Source of the DNA: DATLNF01 sp963765815
Lineage (GTDB): Bacteria > Actinomycetota > Actinomycetes > BP-191
Assembly: GCA_963765815.1 (NCBI GenBank)
Contig: CAVXXT010000001.1
Coordinates: 248,001 to 312,000, forward strand
DNA length: 64,000 nt
Direction: 5' to 3'
Shown here: positions 57,664 through 64,000 of the stretch, in pieces
Position numbering within the stretch: the stretch's first letter is position 1
Layout: the number at the start of each line of letters is the position of its first letter
Made by a program: the position numbers and the translations under genes
Notes under the pieces: generated by a model
The model's database searches: none
Told to the model about the DNA's origin: nothing
The model's input: the letters and a program-made list of their open reading frames with translations, nothing else

Positions 57664-58842
57664 CTAGCCGCGTACGTCGTGCAGGACTGACGGGAGCGCG
57701 TCCGCGAGGCGCTGGTAGTCGTCGGGGGAGTTGTAGGCCTGCGCCGAGAGCCGGATGAAGGCCTGGTGCGGCCACAGGGCGACCGGCACCTCGATCCGGT
57801 GCCGGTGCCACAGCGCCTCGCGCACGTCGGCGCCCTGCTCGGGCGTGAGCGGTCCCGGGTCGACCAGCGCCATCGAGCCGTGGGCGGTGGGGACGTCGGC
57901 GTACGGCGGGGTCGTGCCGATCGCCTCGCACACCAGGGCCGCGCCCCAGGCGGCGAGGTCGTGGTTGTGGGCACGCAAGCGGTCCCAGCCGAGCGCGCCG
58001 AGAGTGGCGATCCCGGTCGGCGCGGCGAGCCACGCGGTCGGGTCGAGGGTGCCGGCCCAGTCGAAGGCCTGCGGGTACGACGCCCCGAAGACGTGCGACT
58101 CGACGAGCGGCAGGAGACCGGATCTCTCCTCGGGCCGGGTCCACAGCACCGCGGTGCCCTTCGGCGCGCCGGCCCACTTGTGCAGGTTGCCGGTCCACCA
58201 GTCGGCGTCGGTCGCGCGCAGGTCGACCGGCAGCATCCCTGGCGCGTGGGCGCCGTCGACGAGGACCCGTGCGCCGCGCTCCCGTGCGGCCCGGACGATC
58301 TGCGCGACCGGCAGGACGAGCGCGGTGAGCGACGTCACCTCGTCGACGACGACCAGCTGGGTGCGCTCGGTGATCGCGTCGACCACAGGTGCGACGAGGT
58401 CGTCGTACGGCGAGGTCGGCAGCGGGAGGTGGACGACGCGCAGCACCGCCTCCGCCGCGCGGGTCCACGTCGCGAGCTGGGCGAGCACGGCCGGGTAAGC
58501 GTGGTCGAGGACGACGACCTCGTCGCCCGGCCCGAGCCGGATCGACCGGAGCACCGCGGCGACGCCGGTGGTCGCGTTGGGCACGAAGGCGAGGCCGTCG
58601 GTGTCGGCGCCGAGGAAGGCGGCCACGTCGGAGCGGGCCGCGGCGATCCGGTCCGGGTAGGTGCGCTGCAGGAAGTCGGTCGGGTTGCGCTCCAGCTCCT
58701 CGCGCAGCCGCGACTGCTCGGCGAGCACCGGCCGCGGCGTCGCGCCGTACGCGCCGTGGTTGAGCTGCGTGACGGCCGGGTCGAGCGGCCAGAGGTCGCG
58801 TACGTCGGCCCAGTCGTCGCCCCAGCGCGGGGGCGCGGTCAT
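57664..58842 (-). CDS. Class V aminotransferase-fold PLP enzyme
   Basis: A 392-residue PLP enzyme of the isopenicillin-N-epimerase/cysteine-desulfurase-like branch. It opens PLDPAVTQLNHGAYGATPRPV. The PLP aspartate is in LVDGAHAPGMLPVDL and the Schiff-base Lys in WTGNLHKWAGAPKG. No active-site cysteine loop typical of SufS is obvious, so it is unlikely to be the desulfurase of the nearby suf cluster. Substrate unknown. ATG at 58842 overlaps the upstream permease stop by 4 bases. Confidence 0.8.
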   Translation of the reverse strand: MTAPPRWGDDWADVRDLWPLDPAVTQLNHGAYGATPRPVLAEQSRLREELERNPTDFLQRTYPDRIAAARSDVAAFLGADTDGLAFVPNATTGVAAVLRSIRLGPGDEVVVLDHAYPAVLAQLATWTRAAEAVLRVVHLPLPTSPYDDLVAPVVDAITERTQLVVVDEVTSLTALVLPVAQIVRAARERGARVLVDGAHAPGMLPVDLRATDADWWTGNLHKWAGAPKGTAVLWTRPEERSGLLPLVESHVFGASYPQAFDWAGTLDPTAWLAAPTGIATLGALGWDRLRAHNHDLAAWGAALVCEAIGTTPPYADVPTAHGSMALVDPGPLTPEQGADVREALWHRHRIEVPVALWPHQAFIRLSAQAYNSPDDYQRLADALPSVLHDVRG

Positions 58843-59627
58843 TCCCACCGGAAGGTCGCCGCGGCCGCGGACAGCGCGGCGACCGCCCAGACCAGGAGCA
58901 CGACCAGCGGCCGGGCGCCGACCGCCTGTCCCCGGTCGAACGCGGCCCGCAGGCCGTCGGCGAGCGCTGCGGTGGGCAGGACGCCGCCGAGCCGCTCGAG
59001 CCAGCTGGGCAGCCGGTTGAGGGGGAGCGGTCCGCCGCCGACGAGCAGCAGCACCACGAAGAGCAGGTTGGCCAGCGCCAGCGTCGCCTCGGCGCGCAGG
59101 GCTCCGGCCATCAGCAGGCCGAGCCCGGCGAAGCAGGCGGTGCCGAGCAGGACCAGGCCCACCGCGGCGGCCACGGACGTCGCGTCGGCCGGCGGCCGCC
59201 AGCCGAGCGCGAGTCCGACGCCGACGAGGACGGCGCACTGCAGCGCCTCGACCGCGAGCACCGCGAGCGTCTTGCCGCCGAGCAGCACCCACCTCGGCAT
59301 CGGCGACGCGCCGAGCCGCTTCAGCACGCCGTACTGCCGCTCGAACCCGGTCGCGATGGCCAGCCCGGTCATCGCCGTCGACATGACGGCCACGGCGAGC
59401 ACGCCGGGTACGACGAAGGGGAGCTGGGACGGGTCCTCGTCCGGCCCGCCGGTGCCGAGGACGTCGACGGTCGAGAAGAACACCAGCAGCACGATCGGGA
59501 TGACCATGGTGAGCAGGACGCTCTCGCCCCGGCGCAGCGTGAGTCGCAGCTCCATCGCGGCCTGGGCGAGCAGCATCCGGGCGCGGGGCGCGGCGCCGGG
59601 CGCGGGCGCGTGGGTGAGTGTCGTCAT
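58839..59627 (-). CDS. ABC-2 type exporter permease (DrrB-like)
   Basis: A 262-residue membrane protein with six predicted helices and a long cytoplasmic N-terminus. ESVLLTMVIPIVLLVFFSTVD is the first helix; GFERQYGVLKRLGASPMPRWVLLGGK is the conserved ABC-2 cytoplasmic loop. It pairs with the ATPase that overlaps its start (ATGA). The corresponding M. tuberculosis genes (Rv1456c-Rv1458c region) are annotated only as an antibiotic-type transporter, so the cargo is unknown. Confidence 0.87.
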   Translation of the reverse strand: MTTLTHAPAPGAAPRARMLLAQAAMELRLTLRRGESVLLTMVIPIVLLVFFSTVDVLGTGGPDEDPSQLPFVVPGVLAVAVMSTAMTGLAIATGFERQYGVLKRLGASPMPRWVLLGGKTLAVLAVEALQCAVLVGVGLALGWRPPADATSVAAAVGLVLLGTACFAGLGLLMAGALRAEATLALANLLFVVLLLVGGGPLPLNRLPSWLERLGGVLPTAALADGLRAAFDRGQAVGARPLVVLLVWAVAALSAAAATFRWE

Positions 59628-60547
59628 GCGCGCAGGTCCCGTCCGGTCAGGTCGAGGAACACGTCCTCGAGGCGGCGGCGGTCGACCGAGATGTCGGTGA
59701 GCCGGACTCCCTCCGCGGCGCACCAGGCGGTGACGGCGGCGAGCACGTCCTGCGCAGCGCCACCGGTGACGACGTACCGACCCTCGGCCACCTCGGCGAC
59801 GTGGGTGCCCGGGGGGAGTGACGGGGCGAGCCGGGGGAGAGCGAGGCCGGGCACGGCGCGGAACCGCACCTGCCCGGTGCCGGACGCGGTGAGGTCGCCG
59901 GGGCGGCCGGCGGCAACCACCCGGCCACCGTCGATGATGACGACCTCGTCGGCGAGCTCCTCCGCCTCGTCCATCGCGTGCGTGGTGAGGACGACGGTGA
60001 CGCCGTCGGCGCGCAGCGCGCGGACCAGGTCCCACGTCGCGTGCCGCGCCTGCGGGTCGAGCCCGGCGGTCGGCTCGTCGAGGAACACCAGCTCGGGCCG
60101 GCCGATGACGGCCATCGCGAGTGAGAGCCGCTGCTGCTCGCCGCCGGAGAGCCGGCGGTACGTCGACCGTCGTACCGCGTCGAGTCCCAGCCGGGTGAGG
60201 AGGGCGTCCGCGTCGAGTGGGTGTGCGTGGAGCGCGGCGATCAGGCGCAGCATCTCCTCGACCTTGGCGCCCGGGTAGACGCCACCCGACTGCAGCATGA
60301 CGCCGACGCGCGGCGCGACGTCGCGGCGGTCGGCGCGTGGGTCCCGGCCGAGGACGCGCACGGTGCCGGAGTCGGACCGGCGGAAGCCCTCGCAGGTCTC
60401 GACGGTCGTCGTCTTGCCGGCGCCGTTGGGGCCGAGCAGGGCGAGCGTCGTACCGCGGTCGACCGAGAATGACACATGGTCGACGACGACGCGGCCGTCG
60501 TAGGCCTTGACGAGGTCGAGGACCTCGACGGCGGGGCCGGTGGTCAC
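59624..60547 (-). CDS. ABC exporter ATP-binding protein (DrrA-like)
   Basis: A 307-residue ATPase. Walker A GPNGAGKTT (about residues 38-46), Q-loop MLQSGGVYPG, signature LSGGEQQRLSLAMAV, Walker B ELVFLDEPTAGLDPQ and switch His in TTHAMDEAEELAD. The C-terminal 90 residues form the small accessory domain common in DrrA-type exporters. GTG at 60547 lies 26 bases after the cupredoxin lipoprotein gene, so all three plus the aminotransferase form one minus-strand operon. Confidence 0.9.
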   Translation of the reverse strand: MTTGPAVEVLDLVKAYDGRVVVDHVSFSVDRGTTLALLGPNGAGKTTTVETCEGFRRSDSGTVRVLGRDPRADRRDVAPRVGVMLQSGGVYPGAKVEEMLRLIAALHAHPLDADALLTRLGLDAVRRSTYRRLSGGEQQRLSLAMAVIGRPELVFLDEPTAGLDPQARHATWDLVRALRADGVTVVLTTHAMDEAEELADEVVIIDGGRVVAAGRPGDLTASGTGQVRFRAVPGLALPRLAPSLPPGTHVAEVAEGRYVVTGGAAQDVLAAVTAWCAAEGVRLTDISVDRRRLEDVFLDLTGRDLRA

Positions 60548-60572
60548 CGGGGCTGCACGGAGCGGCTCGTCG

Positions 60573-61076
60573 TCAGGCGACGACGATCGTGCCCTTCATG
60601 CCGAGCGCGGCGTGCGGCTGGCAGAAGTACGGGTAGGTGCCCGGCTTGTCGAACGTGACCTGGTGCGTCGCGCTCGGGTCGGACAGCGGCTTGTCGCCGA
60701 TCGGCGAGGACGCGTCCGGGGAGCCGTCGCCGCCGGTGACCGTGTGGAAGCCGCCGGCGTTCTTCCAGGTCACGGTGTCGCCGACCTTCACCTTCAGCTC
60801 CGCCGGGTCGAACTTGTTCTCCGGCATCGCGGTGACCGTGCCGGGGTCGGCGGCGGGCGGGGCGCTCTCGGCCGGGGCGGCGCTGCCGCTGCCCTCCGGC
60901 GCCGGCGCCTCGGCCGACTTCGACGGCTTCGGCGGGTAGACGGTCGGCTGCACGGAGGCGAGCGCGGCCGGCCTCGCGGTGTCCGGGTTGGCCTTGGCCC
61001 GGGTGGTGCCGCCGCACGACGACAGGAGCGGCAGCGTCACCAGGACGGCCAGGACGGCAGGGGTGCGGCGGCGCAT
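60573..61076 (-). CDS. Cupredoxin-domain lipoprotein
   Basis: A 167-residue protein. Signal peptide with lipobox LLSSC near residue 21. A Pro/Ala/Ser-rich linker of about 55 residues leads to one cupredoxin domain (about 82-167). Type-1 copper ligands: His in GGFHTVTGGDG, Cys and His in YFCQPHAALGMKG, and its Met. The domain is closely similar to that of the protein at 11963-12673, including SPIG and VTFDKPGTY. As the first gene of an operon with an ABC exporter it could be an electron carrier or a copper-loading protein. Confidence 0.85.
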   Translation of the reverse strand: MRRRTPAVLAVLVTLPLLSSCGGTTRAKANPDTARPAALASVQPTVYPPKPSKSAEAPAPEGSGSAAPAESAPPAADPGTVTAMPENKFDPAELKVKVGDTVTWKNAGGFHTVTGGDGSPDASSPIGDKPLSDPSATHQVTFDKPGTYPYFCQPHAALGMKGTIVVA

Positions 61077-61176
61077 GCGGGAGGCCCTTCGGGAGCGGCG
61101 GAGACGCGGTGGCGTCCGCAGGATACGCAGCGCGGCGGGCGCTGATCGAATCGGCGCGCGCAGACTCGTGGCGGGA

Positions 61177-61206
61177 TTCGACCGCGTCTGTCATTTAGGT
61201 CATAAT
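61177..61206 (+). promoter_or_regulatory. Promoter of sufR, leaderless
   Basis: TTCGAC (61177-61182), an 18-base spacer and CATAAT (61201-61206), then a 6-base discriminator and GTG at 61213. The segment TCATTTAGGTCATAATCA overlapping the -10 has partial dyad symmetry and could be the SufR autoregulatory site. Confidence 0.55.
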
Positions 61207-61212
61207 CATGTT

Positions 61213-61911
61213 GTGAAATCCGCCGTGAGCCCCGTCGCCGACGGTCGCACCCGCGACCACGTCGCGCGGCTGCTGCTCGAGCGCGGGCCGTCCACCGCCG
61301 CCGCGCTGTCCGAGGAGCTCGGCCTCGGGGTGGCCGCCGTACGCCGGCACCTCGACGCCATGGTCGCCGCGGGCACGCTCACCAGCCGCGAGGCCCGCGT
61401 CTACGGCCGACGCGGCCGCGGTCGCCCGGCCCGGCTGTTCATGCTCACCGACGCCGGCCACGCGGCCGGCCCGGCGGCGTACGACGACATCGCCGTCCAG
61501 GCGCTGCGCTTCCTGGCCGAGTCCGGCGGCGACGAGGCCGTGAAGTCCTTCGCGGAGGCACGGGTCGCCGGCGCCGAGGCGCGGTACGCCGACCGGATCG
61601 CCGAGGCGTCGACGCCGGTCGAGAAGGCAGAGCTGCTCGCCGAAGCGCTCTCCGGCGACGGCTACGCCGCGGGCGTCCAGGCGGTGCCGACCGGGCTGCA
61701 GCTGTGCCAGCACCACTGCCCGGTGCAGCACGTCGCCGCCGAGTTCCCGCAGCTGTGCGAGGCCGAGACGGCGGCGTTCGGCCGGCTGCTCGGCACCCAC
61801 GTCCAGCGCCTCGCCACGATCGCCCACGGCGACGGCGTCTGCACCACGCACATCCCGCTCGCCGCTGCCCCTTCACCGAAGCCCCAGACGTCCGGAAGGA
61901 CTGCCCGATGA
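61213..61911 (+). CDS. sufR: SufR-type iron-sulfur transcriptional repressor
   Basis: A 232-residue regulator. The N-terminal winged helix-turn-helix (about 10-75) has LLLERGPSTAAALSEELGLGVAAVRRHLDAMVAAGTL, with the wing in GRRGRGRPARLFMLT. The C-terminal half has three clustered cysteines, C165, C169 and C182 (CQHHC and QLCEAE), plus one in GVCTTH. These are suited to hold an iron-sulfur cluster that reports cellular Fe-S status. It lies directly upstream of sufB with an ATGA overlap, as in M. tuberculosis Rv1460-Rv1461. GTG at 61213 coincides with the predicted transcript start. Confidence 0.92.
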   Translation: MKSAVSPVADGRTRDHVARLLLERGPSTAAALSEELGLGVAAVRRHLDAMVAAGTLTSREARVYGRRGRGRPARLFMLTDAGHAAGPAAYDDIAVQALRFLAESGGDEAVKSFAEARVAGAEARYADRIAEASTPVEKAELLAEALSGDGYAAGVQAVPTGLQLCQHHCPVQHVAAEFPQLCEAETAAFGRLLGTHVQRLATIAHGDGVCTTHIPLAAAPSPKPQTSGRTAR

Positions 61912-64000
61912 CGACCGACGCCACCCAGGACCTCGAGGGCCTGGGCAAGTACAAGTTCGGCTGGTCGGACTCCGACGCCGCCGGCGCCAACGCGCGTCGA
62001 GGCATCAACGAGGACGTCGTACGCAACATCTCCGGTCTGAAGAGCGAGCCCGAGTGGATGCTCGCGATGCGGCTCAAGGGCCTGAAGCTCTTCGGCAAGA
62101 AGCCGATGCCGACGTGGGGCTCGGACCTGTCCGGCATCGACTTCGACAACATCAAGTACTTCGTGCGCTCCACGGAGAAGCAGGCCGAGTCCTGGGACGA
62201 CCTGCCTGCCGACATCAAGAACACCTACGACAAGCTCGGCATCCCCGAGGCCGAGAAGGCCCGCCTCATCTCCGGCGTTGCGGCCCAGTACGAATCCGAG
62301 GTGGTCTACCACAAGATTCGCGAGGATCTGGAGCAGCTTGGCGTGCTGTTCCTCGACACGGACACCGCTCTCCGCGAGCACGAGGACCTGTTCCGCGAGT
62401 ACTTCGGCACCGTGATCCCTGTGGGCGACAACAAGTTCGCCGCGCTCAACACCGCGGTCTGGTCGGGCGGCAGCTTCATCTACGTGCCGCCGGGCGTGAA
62501 GGTCGACATCCCGCTGCAGGCCTACTTCCGGATCAACACCGAGAACATGGGCCAGTTCGAGCGGACGCTGATCATCGCCGACGAGGGCTCGAGCGTTCAT
62601 TACGTCGAGGGATGCCTGCCCGCCGGTGAGCTCATCGCGACCGCGGATGGCGACTGGCGCGCCATCGAGACCATCAAGGTCGGCGACCACGTGCTGTCCC
62701 ACGACGGCCGGCCGCACCGCGTCAAGGCCGTGCAGATGCGCGACTTCACCGGCGACCTGTTCCGCTTCACGCCGCTGTCTCCCGCCAACTCCTTCACCGT
62801 CACGGGCGAGCACCCGCTGCTCGTCGTGCCGCGGGCGTCGGTCGCGACGACACGCGCGCCCCGCAACGGCTGGCAGCTTGAGGTCAGCACCGCCAAGCTG
62901 AAGGCCGCGGAGCCGCAGTGGCTGCCGGCGAACCAGGTGCAGGCGGGCGATTTCCTCGTCTACCCGAAGCCGCGGCCGACCCTGGCCGAGACCGTGCTGC
63001 CGATCGAGCTGGCTCGGCTGGCCGGCTACTACCTCGCCGAGGGCCACGCGACGCTGACCAACGGCTGCGAGTCGCTGGTGTTCTCGTTCCACATCGACGA
63101 GTTCGAGTACGTCGACGAGGTGCAGCAGCTCTGCAAGAACCTGTGGGACGCCAAGTCGTCCGTTCTGCGCAACGAGGCGAAGCACGAGGCGCGCGTTCTC
63201 GTGTACACCAAGGTCGGCTACCGCGCGATGCTCGACCACGTCGGCACCGGCTCGTCGACGAAGATGCTGTCCGAGGACTTCCTCGCCCAGGACGACGAGT
63301 TCCTCACCGCCCTGGTGGAGACCTATGTCTGCGGCGACGGCAACCGCATCAAGCGCGGCGGTGCTGAGTGGGTGCGCGCGCACACCACCTCGCGGCTCTG
63401 GGCGCTGCAACTGCAGTCGATCCTCGCTCGGACCGGCACGTTCGCGACGGTCGAGCTCCGTCGGCCCGGCGGACCCGGAGAGATCCTCGGCCGCAGCGTG
63501 GTCCGCAAGGACCTCTGGCAGGTGCAGTGGACCGAGGGCGGGCATGGCCCGCGCCAGGTCCGCGACGCCGGCGACTACTTCCTCGTGCCGCTCAAGAAGC
63601 TCGCGGTCGAGCAGGCGAGCGAGCCGGTGTTCAACCTCGACGTCGAGGAGCCGGACAGCTACCTGGCGAGCGGCTTCGCGGTGCACAACTGCACCGCGCC
63701 GGTCTACTCATCCGACAGCCTGCACTCGGCGGTCGTCGAGATCATCGTGAAGAAGGACGCGCACGTCCGCTACACGACCATCCAGAACTGGTCCAACAAC
63801 GTCTACAACCTGGTGACCAAGCGCACCGCGGTCGAGGCCGGCGGTCGCATGGAGTGGATCGACGGCAACATCGGGTCGAAGGTCACCATGAAGTACCCCG
63901 CCTGCTACCTCCTGGGTGAGAACGCGTACGGCGAGACGCTGTCCGTCGCCTTCGCCGGCGAGGGCCAGCACCAGGACGCGGGCGCCAAGATGGTGCACGC
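61908..64000 (+). CDS. sufB: Fe-S cluster scaffold SufB, intein-containing, truncated by window end
   Basis: SufB of the SufBCD scaffold complex. The N-extein is 235 residues: family sequence KYKFGWSDSDAAGANARRGINEDVVR, then VIPVGDNKFAALNTAVWSGGSFIYVPPGVKV. After the intein it resumes CTAPVYSSDSLHSAVVEIIVKKDAHVRYTT with NWSNNVYNLVTKR. The joined junction is VHYVEG-CTAPVY, so splicing restores a conserved core segment and the first C-extein residue is Cys. The last residues seen are GEGQHQDAGAKMVHA; about a quarter of the protein lies beyond the window. ATG at 61908 overlaps the sufR stop. Confidence 0.96.
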   Translation, partial: MTTDATQDLEGLGKYKFGWSDSDAAGANARRGINEDVVRNISGLKSEPEWMLAMRLKGLKLFGKKPMPTWGSDLSGIDFDNIKYFVRSTEKQAESWDDLPADIKNTYDKLGIPEAEKARLISGVAAQYESEVVYHKIREDLEQLGVLFLDTDTALREHEDLFREYFGTVIPVGDNKFAALNTAVWSGGSFIYVPPGVKVDIPLQAYFRINTENMGQFERTLIIADEGSSVHYVEGCLPAGELIATADGDWRAIETIKVGDHVLSHDGRPHRVKAVQMRDFTGDLFRFTPLSPANSFTVTGEHPLLVVPRASVATTRAPRNGWQLEVSTAKLKAAEPQWLPANQVQAGDFLVYPKPRPTLAETVLPIELARLAGYYLAEGHATLTNGCESLVFSFHIDEFEYVDEVQQLCKNLWDAKSSVLRNEAKHEARVLVYTKVGYRAMLDHVGTGSSTKMLSEDFLAQDDEFLTALVETYVCGDGNRIKRGGAEWVRAHTTSRLWALQLQSILARTGTFATVELRRPGGPGEILGRSVVRKDLWQVQWTEGGHGPRQVRDAGDYFLVPLKKLAVEQASEPVFNLDVEEPDSYLASGFAVHNCTAPVYSSDSLHSAVVEIIVKKDAHVRYTTIQNWSNNVYNLVTKRTAVEAGGRMEWIDGNIGSKVTMKYPACYLLGENAYGETLSVAFAGEGQHQDAGAKMVH
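62613..63689 (+). mobile_element. SufB intein with LAGLIDADG-type endonuclease domain
   Basis: A 359-residue in-frame protein intron. Block A starts at Cys1 (CLPAGELIATADGDWRAIETI, then KVGDHVLSHDG). Block B has TVTGEHPLLVV with the TxxH motif. The endonuclease region carries two dodecapeptide-like motifs: LARLAGYYLAEGH (about 63010-63050) and LVETYVCGDGN (about 63310-63345). Block F is PVFNLDVEEPDSYLASGF and block G ends VHN followed by Cys of the host, so all class 1 splicing residues are present. In the first motif an acidic residue is kept as Glu, so nuclease activity is possible but uncertain. The insertion point matches the mycobacterial SufB intein as I recall it. Confidence 0.95.

Noticed and set aside
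57664..58842. SufS cysteine desulfurase, given the nearby suf genes
   Set aside because: It belongs to the same fold class but lacks an evident catalytic cysteine loop, lies on the opposite strand, and is coupled to an exporter operon rather than to sufB.

Overview
The window is high-GC, densely packed DNA from an actinobacterium. Evidence: RbpA, WhiA, an SsgA-like regulator, OpcA, actinobacterial CtaF-type subunits, many GTG starts, and many 1-4 nt start/stop overlaps. From what I know of Mycobacterium tuberculosis, the gene order follows its Rv1420-Rv1461 stretch (uvrC-rapZ-yvcK-whiA-gap-pgk-tpiA-secG, then pgl-opcA-zwf-tal-tkt, ctaB, an ABC exporter, sufR, intein-bearing sufB). SsgA plus WhiA suggests a morphologically complex or sporulating lineage; I cannot name the genus.

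Layout. 1-4 kb: tail of an AlaX-like protein, a pilin, a methyltransferase, rpsA and coaE. 4-13 kb: secreted or small proteins, uvrB, a repeat-rich non-coding stretch (8.86-9.63 kb), and a minus-strand cupredoxin/metallo-hydrolase/ABM operon. 12.8-24.2 kb: uvrA, ssgA-like, uvrC-rapZ-yvcK-whiA and the glycolytic trio gap-pgk-tpiA. 24.4-39.5 kb: two complete oligopeptide-type ABC importers. They flank secG, an unpaired solute-binding-like protein and rbpA, so the first importer separates tpiA from secG. 39.6-47.9 kb (minus): tkt-tal-pgi-zwf-opcA-pgl, the pentose-phosphate/NADPH operon. 48.1-55.8 kb: ctaA-ctaB, ctaG and ctaCDEF, a terminal oxidase with its heme A supply. 55.8-61.1 kb: L,D-transpeptidase, then a minus-strand operon of cupredoxin lipoprotein, ABC exporter and class V aminotransferase. 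61.2-64 kb: sufR and sufB; sufB carries an intein and is cut by the window end.

The most unusual biology is the oxidase. Subunit I carries the YSHPAV signature of A2-type (caa3-like) enzymes. Subunit II carries an extra C-terminal type-1 copper (cupredoxin) domain where caa3 enzymes carry cytochrome c. Subunit IV is a tandem duplication around a soluble insert. Two further secreted cupredoxins are encoded in the window.

A caution on quality. About 45 single-base indels interrupt uvrA, yvcK, gap, pgk, the first dppD-type gene, zwf, pgi and tal, and probably the 3' end of whiA. These are core genes and their homologous protein segments continue in the next frame, so I treat the breaks as probable sequence errors, not pseudogenes, and give the full gene spans. 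Long antisense reading frames throughout are GC-bias shadows and are omitted.
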